Assembly: GCA_017618435.1 (NCBI GenBank)
Contig: JAFZUH010000094.1
Location: 1-10,633 of the forward strand
Length of the DNA: 10,633 bases
Reading direction: 5' to 3'
Source of the DNA: Bacteroidales bacterium
GTDB taxonomy: Bacteria; Bacteroidota; Bacteroidia; Bacteroidales; WCHB1-69
The position numbers and the translations under genes were made by a program. Within the stretch, counting starts at the first letter, position 1. The number at the start of each line of letters is the position of its first letter. Below the pieces are notes generated by a model. It had not been told where the DNA came from and did no database searches. It saw nothing but the letters and a program-made list of their open reading frames with translations. This document shows, in pieces, positions 1-6,405 of the stretch.

Positions 1-1155
1 GCACAAGCAACAGAGCGTATAAAAAACGCCGCCCAAAGCAATTTGTTGGAAAGCATTCAGGTAAATATGAAATCGAATACCCGTTCGGCCATTACTGCCG
101 AAAATGTCAATGGTCAGTATTATGAAAATGAAGCCTTTGTCAATGCAACAGAAAAGAAATCCGTTGCTGAAATCGTAGGCATGAAAACCGAATCGTATTA
201 CGACAAAAAAGCAAAAACAGTTTATGCTTTTGCCTACGCCAAACGGGACGAGGTAATCGCCTATCACAAAAATATGCTCACGAGCAATCTTTCACAAGCG
301 GAAGGCTTGTTGAATACGGCACAAAAATTGGCAACACAAAAAGACAGGTCTGCCGCCCGTGAAGAATGTGCAAAGGCTTTGGCGGTTTTTGAGAAAATAA
401 ATGAATCCCAAAGTTTGCTGCTTGCTGTCAACAGCCAGATTTCAGAAACGGACATACAGCAAAACAGGTCTAAAAACCTGTACAAAGATTTGTTGCAATT
501 GCAATCGCAGTTGGACCCCAAATATGAAATTCTTGAAAATCTGCAAAACAATCTGTCGCAAAAACTGATACAGGTTGAAAGTTTTTTGCAGACAAGCAAA
601 AATCTGGTGTCCGATGGCGAAAAAGCAAAAGCCCGCACACAATGCGAGTTGGCTAAAAAGATTTTGAATGATGTACGTAAAATTCAAGATTCCATGCGAA
701 TGACAGAACCCGCTGTTTCTACCGAAACATTGCAACAAACCCGTACGGAAAACCTGCATAATGAGATAAACCTGCTTTCGGCACAATTGGCACAAGCGGT
801 GATGGTGTATGTGGAAAGTTCTGAAGATGTTTTCGGCAAACAAGTGAATGTGATTGCCAACAAACTGAAATCGCAAATGGCGGAAAACGGTTGCAGTTTT
901 ACCGAAGACGAATCCAAAGCGGATTTCAAATTGACATTGAATGCGGAAACCCGTGAAGGGAGTGCTACGGAAAACCTTGTTTTTTGTTATGCCGACATCA
1001 GCATAGACCTTTTTGACACGCACAAACAAAAATCAGTCTTCAGCGATGACCTAAGCGAAAAAGGCGGTTCCACGACCAAAGAAAAAGCCGCACGCAAGGC
1101 TATGGAAAATGCTGTCAATAAAATTATGAATAGTATTGTTAAATGGATAAAATAA
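1..1155 (+). CDS. LPP20-like envelope protein with duplicated helical module, 5'-truncated
   Basis: The reading frame is open from base 1 (AQATERIKNAA...) to the TAA at 1153-1155, so the true start lies left of the window. The TTG at 43 is not a convincing start because it cuts into an alpha-helical segment. The 384 visible residues fall into three parts. The first, about 90 residues, resembles the LPP20 lipoprotein fold (helix, NLLESIQVNM strand, later TVYAFAYAKRDEV). Next comes a long helical region made of two related copies of about 83 residues each. The C-terminal part of about 120 residues (VMVYVESSEDVFGKQ, later KADFKLTLNAETR and KEKAARKAMENAVNK) looks like the small alpha/beta domains of LPP20, LpoB and CsgG-type envelope proteins. 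An envelope location is inferred; the signal peptide would be outside the window. The next gene, a CsgG-like/LRR protein, starts 19 bp downstream on the same strand. The precise function is unknown. The family call is moderate and rests on sequence pattern only. Confidence 0.7.
   Translation, partial: AQATERIKNAAQSNLLESIQVNMKSNTRSAITAENVNGQYYENEAFVNATEKKSVAEIVGMKTESYYDKKAKTVYAFAYAKRDEVIAYHKNMLTSNLSQAEGLLNTAQKLATQKDRSAAREECAKALAVFEKINESQSLLLAVNSQISETDIQQNRSKNLYKDLLQLQSQLDPKYEILENLQNNLSQKLIQVESFLQTSKNLVSDGEKAKARTQCELAKKILNDVRKIQDSMRMTEPAVSTETLQQTRTENLHNEINLLSAQLAQAVMVYVESSEDVFGKQVNVIANKLKSQMAENGCSFTEDESKADFKLTLNAETREGSATENLVFCYADISIDLFDTHKQKSVFSDDLSEKGGSTTKEKAARKAMENAVNKIMNSIVKWIK
268..513 (+). 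repeat. Protein-level internal repeat, copy A
   Basis: First of two related helical units inside the LPP20-like protein. Landmarks shared with copy B, in the same order, are SNLSQ...LLNTAQKL / NNLSQ...FLQTSKNL, then AREECAKALAVFEKI / ARTQCELAKKILNDV, then QQNRSKNLYKDLLQLQSQL / QQTRTENLHNEINLLSAQL. The DNA copies have diverged, so this is an old duplication and not a DNA repeat likely to recombine. The units are probably helical hairpins or coiled coils. Confidence 0.65.
535..789 (+). repeat. Protein-level internal repeat, copy B
   Basis: Second copy of the helical unit, 21 bp after copy A. It ends where the C-terminal alpha/beta domain begins. It keeps the order NNLSQ, KAKARTQCELAKKIL, QQTRTENL, LLSAQL. 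One cysteine (C in ARTQCELA) matches the cysteine in copy A (AREECAKA), which supports common ancestry. Confidence 0.65.
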
Positions 1156-1174
1156 ATAAAAAAAAATAATACCC

Positions 1175-2716
1175 ATGAAAAAAATTCTTTTAGTATTATG
1201 TATTTCAGTGTTGTGTGTGATTTCACATGCACAAGAAAAAAAATTAAGGGTAGCCGTTCTTGACCCGACGACTTCAGGTATCGCTATGGATGGCGGGACA
1301 AAATTAGCCGTACAGGAATTGATTAGTTCAGCTTTTGTCAGTACAGGTAAATTTATTATAATAGAAAGGTCTATGATAGACAAAATCATCAAAGAGCAAG
1401 CCTTTCAAAACAGCGATGTGGCAGACAATTCCCAAGCAACTGAAATCGGTAAATTGGCGGGAGCGAACAAAGTGGTGCTTTCGGCTGTTTCTTTGGTTGG
1501 AGGAAGAAATATGTTAAGCATCAAAATAATTGATGTAATGACAGCCAGTATAGATCAACAAAAAACCAAAATCGTTGGTACTAATGACTTATTGGATGTT
1601 GTAGAACCTTTGACAATGGAATTATTAGGAGAAGAAGCTATTTATGTAAAGCAAAATACCATTCTTGCCCAAACTGAAAGCGAACAATTGCAACAACAAG
1701 CACAACCACAAACAACTACCAAAAAGAAAAATGCTTCCACTAGCAAAACATCTAATTATGACAAGGAAAATGCCGAATTGTGCAAACAAATTTCAGCAGG
1801 TATAACAGCAGCCAAAATCGCTACCAATCCTAAATTGGAAAAACTAATTGCAACAGGAAAAATAAAACCGAAAATAACCATCGGAACAGGATTAAATGCA
1901 GAAATTAATGCTGCTGGTGTTTTGCAAATTTCAGGTGAAGGCATGATGTCCGTAGCAGACGTTAAAGCCCTTGCTCCATATCGTCCGTTTGTAACGACAA
2001 TTGTCATTGACGAAGGAATAACAAAAGTAAGTGCATTCACAGATTTTGCTATGGTGCAATATGTTTTGTTACCCAATTCTTTGCAGGTGCTGGACGATGG
2101 ATGTTTTAAAGGCTGTTCCAAATTGATTGCGATAAATATACCTCCCAAAGTGACTAAAATCAGTAATGAAACTTTTAGAGACTGTCGCAGTCTAACAAGC
2201 ATATTGTTAGCCAATAGTGTAGAACATATCGGAGCATACGCTTTTGCAGAATGTGTAGGAATACCACGTCTTTTTATTCCCGACAATGTTACGACACTCG
2301 GAAAAGGTGCATTTAAATCAATGAAAGGATTGAGCGAAGTATATTTATCAAACAAAATTACAGTCATACCTGATGAAACATTTGCAAATTGCAAGTCATT
2401 TATCAAATTTACGTGTCCAGAAAATATTAAAAATGTAGGAAATAGTGCATTTGCCAATTGCCAACAATTGGTTCAAATCACTTTTCTTTCAGAAGATGTT
2501 TTAAAAATAGGCAATGAATGCTTTGATGATTGTGAGAATTTAGGCAATGTTATTTTCCATTGTCAAACACCACCTGTTTGTGCCGATGATGACTTTGACG
2601 ATATTTTCGATGATGATGCAGTTACAACAATTTCCGTTCCTGTAGAGAGTGTAGCCATCTATAAAGCCAACAAGTTTTGGAAACAATGTAAAACAATTGT
2701 GTCATTCTCAAAATAG
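1175..2716 (+). CDS. Secreted CsgG-like domain fused to BspA-type leucine-rich repeats
   Basis: A 513-residue protein with a signal peptide (MKKILLVLCISVLCVISHAQ) that looks like type I cleavage after SHA. No clear lipobox is present, unlike curli CsgG. Residues about 23-150 read as a CsgG/LpoB-type alpha/beta domain: KLRVAVLDP at the start, FIIIERSMIDKIIKEQ, AGANKVVLSAVSLVGG, and LSIKIIDVMTASI. A Gln/Lys/Thr-rich linker covers about 160-195. Residues about 270-490 are LRR_5 (BspA-like) repeats with a conserved Phe every 23 residues, followed by a typical C-terminal cap (TPPVCADDD..., VPVESVAIYKANKFWK). The CsgG part is too short to show the two transmembrane hairpins of a CsgG channel, so a secretion pore is unlikely. 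A surface or periplasmic binding or scaffold role is inferred. The start is supported by the signal peptide and an A-rich leader. The gene lies 19 bp after the LPP20-like gene and ends before a hairpin terminator, suggesting a shared transcript. Confidence 0.85.
   Translation: MKKILLVLCISVLCVISHAQEKKLRVAVLDPTTSGIAMDGGTKLAVQELISSAFVSTGKFIIIERSMIDKIIKEQAFQNSDVADNSQATEIGKLAGANKVVLSAVSLVGGRNMLSIKIIDVMTASIDQQKTKIVGTNDLLDVVEPLTMELLGEEAIYVKQNTILAQTESEQLQQQAQPQTTTKKKNASTSKTSNYDKENAELCKQISAGITAAKIATNPKLEKLIATGKIKPKITIGTGLNAEINAAGVLQISGEGMMSVADVKALAPYRPFVTTIVIDEGITKVSAFTDFAMVQYVLLPNSLQVLDDGCFKGCSKLIAINIPPKVTKISNETFRDCRSLTSILLANSVEHIGAYAFAECVGIPRLFIPDNVTTLGKGAFKSMKGLSEVYLSNKITVIPDETFANCKSFIKFTCPENIKNVGNSAFANCQQLVQITFLSEDVLKIGNECFDDCENLGNVIFHCQTPPVCADDDFDDIFDDDAVTTISVPVESVAIYKANKFWKQCKTIVSFSK
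2036..2524 (+). repeat. 23-residue LRR_5 periodicity, eight conserved Phe positions
   Basis: Within the CsgG/LRR protein, Phe occurs at residues 288, 311, 334, 357, 380, 403, 426 and 450. The spacing is exactly 23, with one final step of 24. The usual form is F-x-x-C followed two residues later by a hydrophobic residue (FKGCSKL, FRDCRSL, FAECVGI, FANCKSF, FANCQQL, FDDCENL). This matches the BspA-like LRR class. The repeat exists at protein level; the DNA copies differ. Confidence 0.85.
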
Positions 2717-2738
2717 ACTACAACACCTATATATACAA

Positions 2739-2768
2739 AATACTCTCTTAATTAGGGAGTATTTTTTT
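2739..2768 (+). terminator. Rho-independent terminator after the CsgG/LRR gene
   Basis: A 9-bp stem pairs AATACTCTC with GGGAGTATT (one T-G wobble) around the 7-nt loop TTAATTA. A run of seven T residues at 2762-2768 overlaps the stem end. It begins 22 bp after the stop codon and is oriented to end the + strand transcript. Confidence 0.88.
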
Positions 2769-2840
2769 CACTTTCAACTAAAGAGCAATTTTACACATGG
2801 TATTTATAAACAATGGAAGACATTCCCAAAAACAAATAGA

Positions 2841-2872
2841 CAGAGGCTCATATTGAAAAATATGAGCCTCTG
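2841..2872 (-). terminator. Terminator of the C69 dipeptidase gene
   Basis: A perfect 12-bp stem, CAGAGGCTCATA pairing with TATGAGCCTCTG, encloses an 8-nt loop. Read on the - strand it is followed by the T-rich stretch TCTATTTGTTTTT. It lies 21 bp beyond the dipeptidase stop codon. On the + strand no T-run follows, so it is probably one-directional. Together with 2739-2768 it fills the 177-bp convergent spacer. Confidence 0.82.
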
Positions 2873-2893
2873 CTGTATGGTAAATGATAGGGA

Positions 2894-4498
2894 TTAAAAT
2901 CCTAATCCAAAAGCATTCCAATAACTTTGTTCCAATTCACCCCATTTGTTGATGGTTGAACCCGTAATATCAGCGGTATAGCCATTCAACAATTTACGAA
3001 TATCATCCGTAGCATTGTTTTTCTTGAATTGTTTCACTTGTTTTTCCAAAGCAGGCAAATCGTTCAATACTTTTTCTTCATAATAACGGACATTATCCTC
3101 TATAGAATTTTTTGTTCTTCCCCAAGCCACGGTAGCCAATTTATTGGCTTTTCTGTATTTCCACACAAGGGCTTGTTCGTCATAGCCGCGTTGTCCGCAA
3201 CGTGAGAAAGCGGCAGGCAATTTTGTTGTTCCGCAAAAAATAGGGATACGGGGACTTTCTGCCGGATTGTCCACACTAAACCAACATACCCCACCGATTT
3301 CATCGGGCAACCAATCTCTTAATTGTATAATATGTGAATATGAACACCATGCCACCGCAACCGTTCTGCGGAAAGTAACCGTTCCCGGATTCAAGGCATT
3401 GAATGTATTCAATGTTGTATTGGTCATCCACGGATTAGCAATAGGGCTTATCACGGTATCAGTATAAGCCTTGCCATCTTTATCTTTCTTGTTTACAGTT
3501 ATTTTCAAATTTTGAGTCATATCCAAATCTGTACCGGCAAATGTGGAACGGAACAACTCCATAACTTTTTGAATATCAACTTTTTCATCTGGCTTAATAG
3601 AAAAAGGGATTTCAGCCATCTCCATATTCAAATGCAAAGAAGGTGCCAAAGTATTAAAAATAAAGAACTCCCGTTCGCGGAAATTTTTTCCATTGGCATA
3701 GGTAGCAAAATAGGCTTTCCAAAAAACGAAATCGCCTTGCCCGTCCCAAAGACCATATTTTTTAGCCACTTCTTCCACATTATCTGATACCATAAAATAG
3801 TTTTTATTGCTTCTGTCTATTTTACCAATACGAGGGATATTGCAAGACACAGCCACTTCATCATCGGGTACGCGTTGAGCCACCCAAACGCCACCGGGTT
3901 GGTCTTTGCCTGCCCCGCAAATTTCCATTTGCCAAACCTCTTTGGTATCAGCAATAGTAAGACATTCTCCGCCATCGGCATATCCGTATTTGTTTATCAG
4001 TTCACCCATCAATTTTATCGCATCACGGGCAGTACTGCAACGCATAAGAGCCACACGTTCCAACTCCTCTATCATAAACATATTGTTTGGATTCACCAAT
4101 GTATCAGGACCGGAAAAAGTTGATTCCCCTATTGCCAATTGTTTTTCATTCAAACAAGGATAAGCCGTATTCAAATAGGCAAAGGTATGAGCCACCTGCG
4201 GTATCTCCCCCACTTCTTTCACACCGTTTTTGTCATTTTTGCTTATTGTGTGCATGGTGCCTTTGTATATTTTTTGCACACTGCCTTCCTCCCAATCTTT
4301 GGCAGGTTCTATACTGACCCATGTACGATAACGACCATCGCAAGTATGGGAGGTTACTACGGAGCCGTCTTTACTTGCTTTTTTCCCGACCATTATACTG
4401 GTACAACTTTGTCCCGGATAAAGGACATCATCTAATTGTTGGGCTGAACCAACAAATACAATAGATAATAACGTAACTACAAATACTATCTTTTTCAT
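2894..4498 (-). CDS. Secreted C69 family dipeptidase
   Basis: A 534-residue peptidase of family C69 (PF03577, an Ntn-hydrolase family that cleaves dipeptides). The signal peptide MKKIVFVVTLLSIVFVGSAQ is followed by a short propeptide and then CTSIMVGKKASKDGS. Cys32 of this motif is the expected N-terminal nucleophile, exposed after self-processing. Other family-like stretches are TSHTCDGRYRTW, NEKQLAIGESTFSG, YGYADGGECLTIAD and CGTTKLPAAFSRCG. The frame stays open up to an ATG at 4591, but that start lies upstream of the -7 box at 4526-4533 and would bury the signal peptide, so the ATG at 4498 is chosen. The length is normal for Bacteroidota homologues. The likely role is processing of peptides in the periplasm or outside the cell for nutrition. 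The gene is monocistronic: its own promoter is divergent from the plug gene, and its own terminator follows. Confidence 0.93.
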   Translation of the reverse strand: MKKIVFVVTLLSIVFVGSAQQLDDVLYPGQSCTSIMVGKKASKDGSVVTSHTCDGRYRTWVSIEPAKDWEEGSVQKIYKGTMHTISKNDKNGVKEVGEIPQVAHTFAYLNTAYPCLNEKQLAIGESTFSGPDTLVNPNNMFMIEELERVALMRCSTARDAIKLMGELINKYGYADGGECLTIADTKEVWQMEICGAGKDQPGGVWVAQRVPDDEVAVSCNIPRIGKIDRSNKNYFMVSDNVEEVAKKYGLWDGQGDFVFWKAYFATYANGKNFREREFFIFNTLAPSLHLNMEMAEIPFSIKPDEKVDIQKVMELFRSTFAGTDLDMTQNLKITVNKKDKDGKAYTDTVISPIANPWMTNTTLNTFNALNPGTVTFRRTVAVAWCSYSHIIQLRDWLPDEIGGVCWFSVDNPAESPRIPIFCGTTKLPAAFSRCGQRGYDEQALVWKYRKANKLATVAWGRTKNSIEDNVRYYEEKVLNDLPALEKQVKQFKKNNATDDIRKLLNGYTADITGSTINKWGELEQSYWNAFGLGF

Positions 4499-4525
4499 TC
4501 TGCTTGTTGTTTTATAATTATTCTG

Positions 4526-4533
4526 CAAAGATA
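4526..4533 (-). promoter_or_regulatory. Bacteroidota -7 box for the dipeptidase gene
   Basis: Read on the - strand the sequence is TATCTTTGCAGAA, a full match to TAnnTTTG. The last base of the box is 28 nt before the chosen ATG at 4498. No clear -33 TTTG is visible in the AT-rich DNA behind it. Confidence 0.7.
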
Positions 4534-4572
4534 TAATATTTTTAAGAATTTTCCTAATATTTATTTTTTTAC

Positions 4573-4580
4573 TATCTTTG
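4573..4580 (+). promoter_or_regulatory. Bacteroidota -7 box for the T9SS plug gene
   Basis: TATCTTTG followed by CAAAG, a full match to TAnnTTTG, with its last base 28 nt before the ATG at 4608. It mirrors the - strand box at 4526-4533, with 39 bp of AT-rich DNA between them. The box overlaps the 10-bp palindrome CTTTGCAAAG (4576-4585). The -33 element is weak. Confidence 0.7.
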
Positions 4581-4607
4581 CAAAGTATCAAATAACAGAT
4601 AATAAGT

Positions 4608-5891
4608 ATGAAATATTTATATATAACCTTACTTTCGGTATTTTCTGTTTTTTATGGCAAGGCACAGATTGATTTTAGCAATATAAGCATGGAAAACAAG
4701 ATATATAATGAAGATATTCTATCGGCCAAAATAGAAAAAACAGATATAAGTTTTGCCCTTCCTGTCATTCAATTGGGTGCACAAAACGCCTTAACGCTCC
4801 GTTTTGACGACAAAAGCGATGCCCCCAAATATTATCACTACACACTCATTCACTGCACTTACGATTGGCAACCTACAAGCAATCTGCAAAGAAATGAATA
4901 TTTAGGCAGTTTTGAAGACATGGATATTTCCGATTATCAAACTTCCATAAACACACGTCAATTTTATATTTCTTATAGCATTACATTCCCCAATGAGAAT
5001 ATATATCCGACAAAATCGGGCAATTACATCATTTATGTTTACGATGATGATGAAAACCCCGTTTTAACCTATAGATTTTATGTTGTTGAAAACTTGGTTG
5101 ATGTATCGGCTGCCGTCAAAGAGACCGACAACATCAGTTTACGACTAACCCATCAGCAATTACAGGTGAATATCAACACGGCAAATTTTAAGGTTCTCAA
5201 TCCGGGACGATTTCTCAAAGTAAAAACCTGTCAAAACAACCGTGAAGACAATGCTGTTGTTGTCAGTACCCCCCATAGAGTATCGGGCAATTCGCTCATA
5301 TTTGACCAAAGCGACCAAATTCTCTTTGAAGGCGGAGCAGAATTTAATACATTTAATATCAGAACATTAAAAACAAGAATGGAACACGTGGAAAAACATA
5401 TTGTGGTGGCAGGCATTAACTACACATGGCTCTATGCCGACAAAACACGAGCGTTTCTCCCCTATTTGGACGACAATGACATTAACGGTTGCTATTTTGT
5501 TACCTCCGATGATGCCTCTGACAGTTTATATGGTGCCGATTATACTGAAGTGCATTTTTTCCTTGATGCACCAAACCTACCCTCTGATGTGGATATTTTT
5601 GTTTATGGCGAATTAAGCAATTGGAATTTAGACAAAAGCAACAAAATGGTTTACAATAGCCACAGACACATGTTGGAAGCCATATTATATTTAAAAACAG
5701 GCTATTACAACTACACCTACATCGCCCAACAGAAGAATACAGACAAAGGAACGTTTATGTACACCGAAGGGAATCATTGGGAAACAGGGAACAGATACAA
5801 TACTTTTGTGTATTATCAAGGCGATAATTTGGATTACGACAGAATTATCGGTTATTGTGAAGTCATTTCCGACAGAACTATCAGAAAATAA
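4608..5891 (+). CDS. Type IX secretion system plug protein (DUF5103)
   Basis: A 427-residue protein with signal peptide MKYLYITLLSVFSVFYGKAQ. The N-terminal half has the DUF5103 signature: ALTLRFDDKSD, YYHYTLIHCTYDWQPTSNL, then NEYLGSFEDMDISDYQTSIN, FPNENIYPTKSGNYIIYVYD and TYRFYVVEN. The C-terminal half has a beta-sandwich look (VDIFVYGELSNWNLD, TGYYNYTYIAQ, YNTFVYYQG). In Bacteroidota this family includes the plug protein that closes the periplasmic side of the SprA translocon when no client is being exported. Length and domain order fit a complete gene. The promoter box is 28 nt upstream of the ATG. No other T9SS gene (porK/L/M/N, sprA, porV) is in the window, and a new promoter follows in the next spacer, so it is probably transcribed alone or with partial read-through. 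Family membership is firm; identity as the functional plug is inferred. Confidence 0.9.
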   Translation: MKYLYITLLSVFSVFYGKAQIDFSNISMENKIYNEDILSAKIEKTDISFALPVIQLGAQNALTLRFDDKSDAPKYYHYTLIHCTYDWQPTSNLQRNEYLGSFEDMDISDYQTSINTRQFYISYSITFPNENIYPTKSGNYIIYVYDDDENPVLTYRFYVVENLVDVSAAVKETDNISLRLTHQQLQVNINTANFKVLNPGRFLKVKTCQNNREDNAVVVSTPHRVSGNSLIFDQSDQILFEGGAEFNTFNIRTLKTRMEHVEKHIVVAGINYTWLYADKTRAFLPYLDDNDINGCYFVTSDDASDSLYGADYTEVHFFLDAPNLPSDVDIFVYGELSNWNLDKSNKMVYNSHRHMLEAILYLKTGYYNYTYIAQQKNTDKGTFMYTEGNHWETGNRYNTFVYYQGDNLDYDRIIGYCEVISDRTIRK

Positions 5892-5926
5892 CCCGATATT
5901 TTTTCCCTTTTTTGAATAATTTTATT

Positions 5927-5934
5927 TATCTTTG
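5927..5934 (+). promoter_or_regulatory. Bacteroidota -7 box for the mtaB operon
   Basis: TATCTTTG, followed by CATAATC, in the 71-bp spacer after the plug gene. A TTTG lies 12 nt upstream (5911-5914), closer than the usual -33 spacing. The last base of the box is 29 nt before the ATG at 5963, matching the 28-nt spacing of the two neighbouring promoters. Confidence 0.65.
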
Positions 5935-5962
5935 CATAATCATAATGTCTGTTTCCAAAACA

Positions 5963-6400
5963 ATGGCTATTGTCATCTGCCTGCTTACGGTTTGGTTGAT
6001 GATGGGTTTGAACCGATTGACTGTATTGAAAAACAATGAAATTATTCAAGCCGAAATAGCAATTGTCAATCCTCAAACAAATACGCAAACCCTATCGTTT
6101 ACCTACAAGGGACAAGTATATTCCTATTATATAGTGCAAGGAATACATGAACGCATAGAAGCTCCTTCAAATAAATATCTCTCTAAAACAGAATCGTTTA
6201 GTAAAAAAAACGTGACACTTGTCATCAGGCACAACAATCCTGAAAAATATACCATTGTGAATTTTACGGATTTTTGGTTGCCTGCCATTATCGTTGCTCT
6301 ATTCTGTTCGCTAATCGTTTTGCTCTATTTTCAAGTATTTCACAGCAAAACCCAAACTATTCAACTGTTTTTCAAAAGACCACTATCTGACAACAAATAA
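5963..6400 (+). CDS. Small two-helix membrane protein, DUF3592-like topology
   Basis: A 145-residue protein of unknown function. A membrane helix at about residues 2-16 and another at about 104-126 flank a hydrophilic beta-rich domain. That domain contains TLSFTYKGQVYSYYIVQ and ends KKNVTLVIRHNNPEKYTIVNF. The pattern of a strand, a 'Y-K-G-x-x-Y' turn and a late 'V-x-x-N-P-E-K' motif between two helices resembles DUF3592 proteins, but this is a weak similarity call. The frame is open from an ATG at 5912, but that start precedes the -7 box at 5927-5934. The ATG at 5945 would leave a leader of only a few bases. The ATG at 5963 gives the same leader length as the neighbouring promoters and is preferred. 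It is the first gene of the operon, with mtaB starting 5 bp after its stop. Confidence 0.72.
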   Translation: MAIVICLLTVWLMMGLNRLTVLKNNEIIQAEIAIVNPQTNTQTLSFTYKGQVYSYYIVQGIHERIEAPSNKYLSKTESFSKKNVTLVIRHNNPEKYTIVNFTDFWLPAIIVALFCSLIVLLYFQVFHSKTQTIQLFFKRPLSDNK

Positions 6401-6405
6401 GAAAT

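Noticed and set aside
43..45. TTG as the start of the first gene
   Set aside because: The frame is open and protein-like back to base 1 (AQATERIKNAAQ), so the gene is truncated by the window edge and does not start here.
442..1029. 195-codon open frame on the - strand
   Set aside because: It lies wholly inside the LPP20-like gene on the opposite strand, is rich in F, C and H, and shows no domain; it is a shadow of the + strand coding frame.
1756..2457. 233-codon open frame on the - strand
   Set aside because: It is antisense to the LRR region. The + strand frame has a signal peptide and a clear repeat period, so this is a shadow.
2036..2524. 69-bp periodicity as a DNA tandem repeat or CRISPR-like array
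   Set aside because: The period comes from 23-residue LRR_5 protein repeats; the DNA units are not conserved enough for a DNA repeat and there are no spacers.
2697..2897. 66-codon + strand frame in the convergent spacer
   Set aside because: It runs through both hairpin terminators, overlaps the end of the CsgG/LRR gene, and has no recognisable start signal or domain.
4139..4435. 98-codon + strand frame
   Set aside because: It is antisense inside the dipeptidase gene, has no ribosome-binding signal or domain, and overlaps other shadow frames.
4576..4585. CTTTGCAAAG palindrome as a regulator operator
   Set aside because: It is explained by the -7 box TATCTTTG followed by CAAAG. A 10-bp AT-rich palindrome found once is not enough to claim an operator.
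4499..4591. N-terminal extension of the dipeptidase to an ATG at 4591
   Set aside because: It would start upstream of the -7 box at 4526-4533 and place 31 charged residues before a clean signal peptide.
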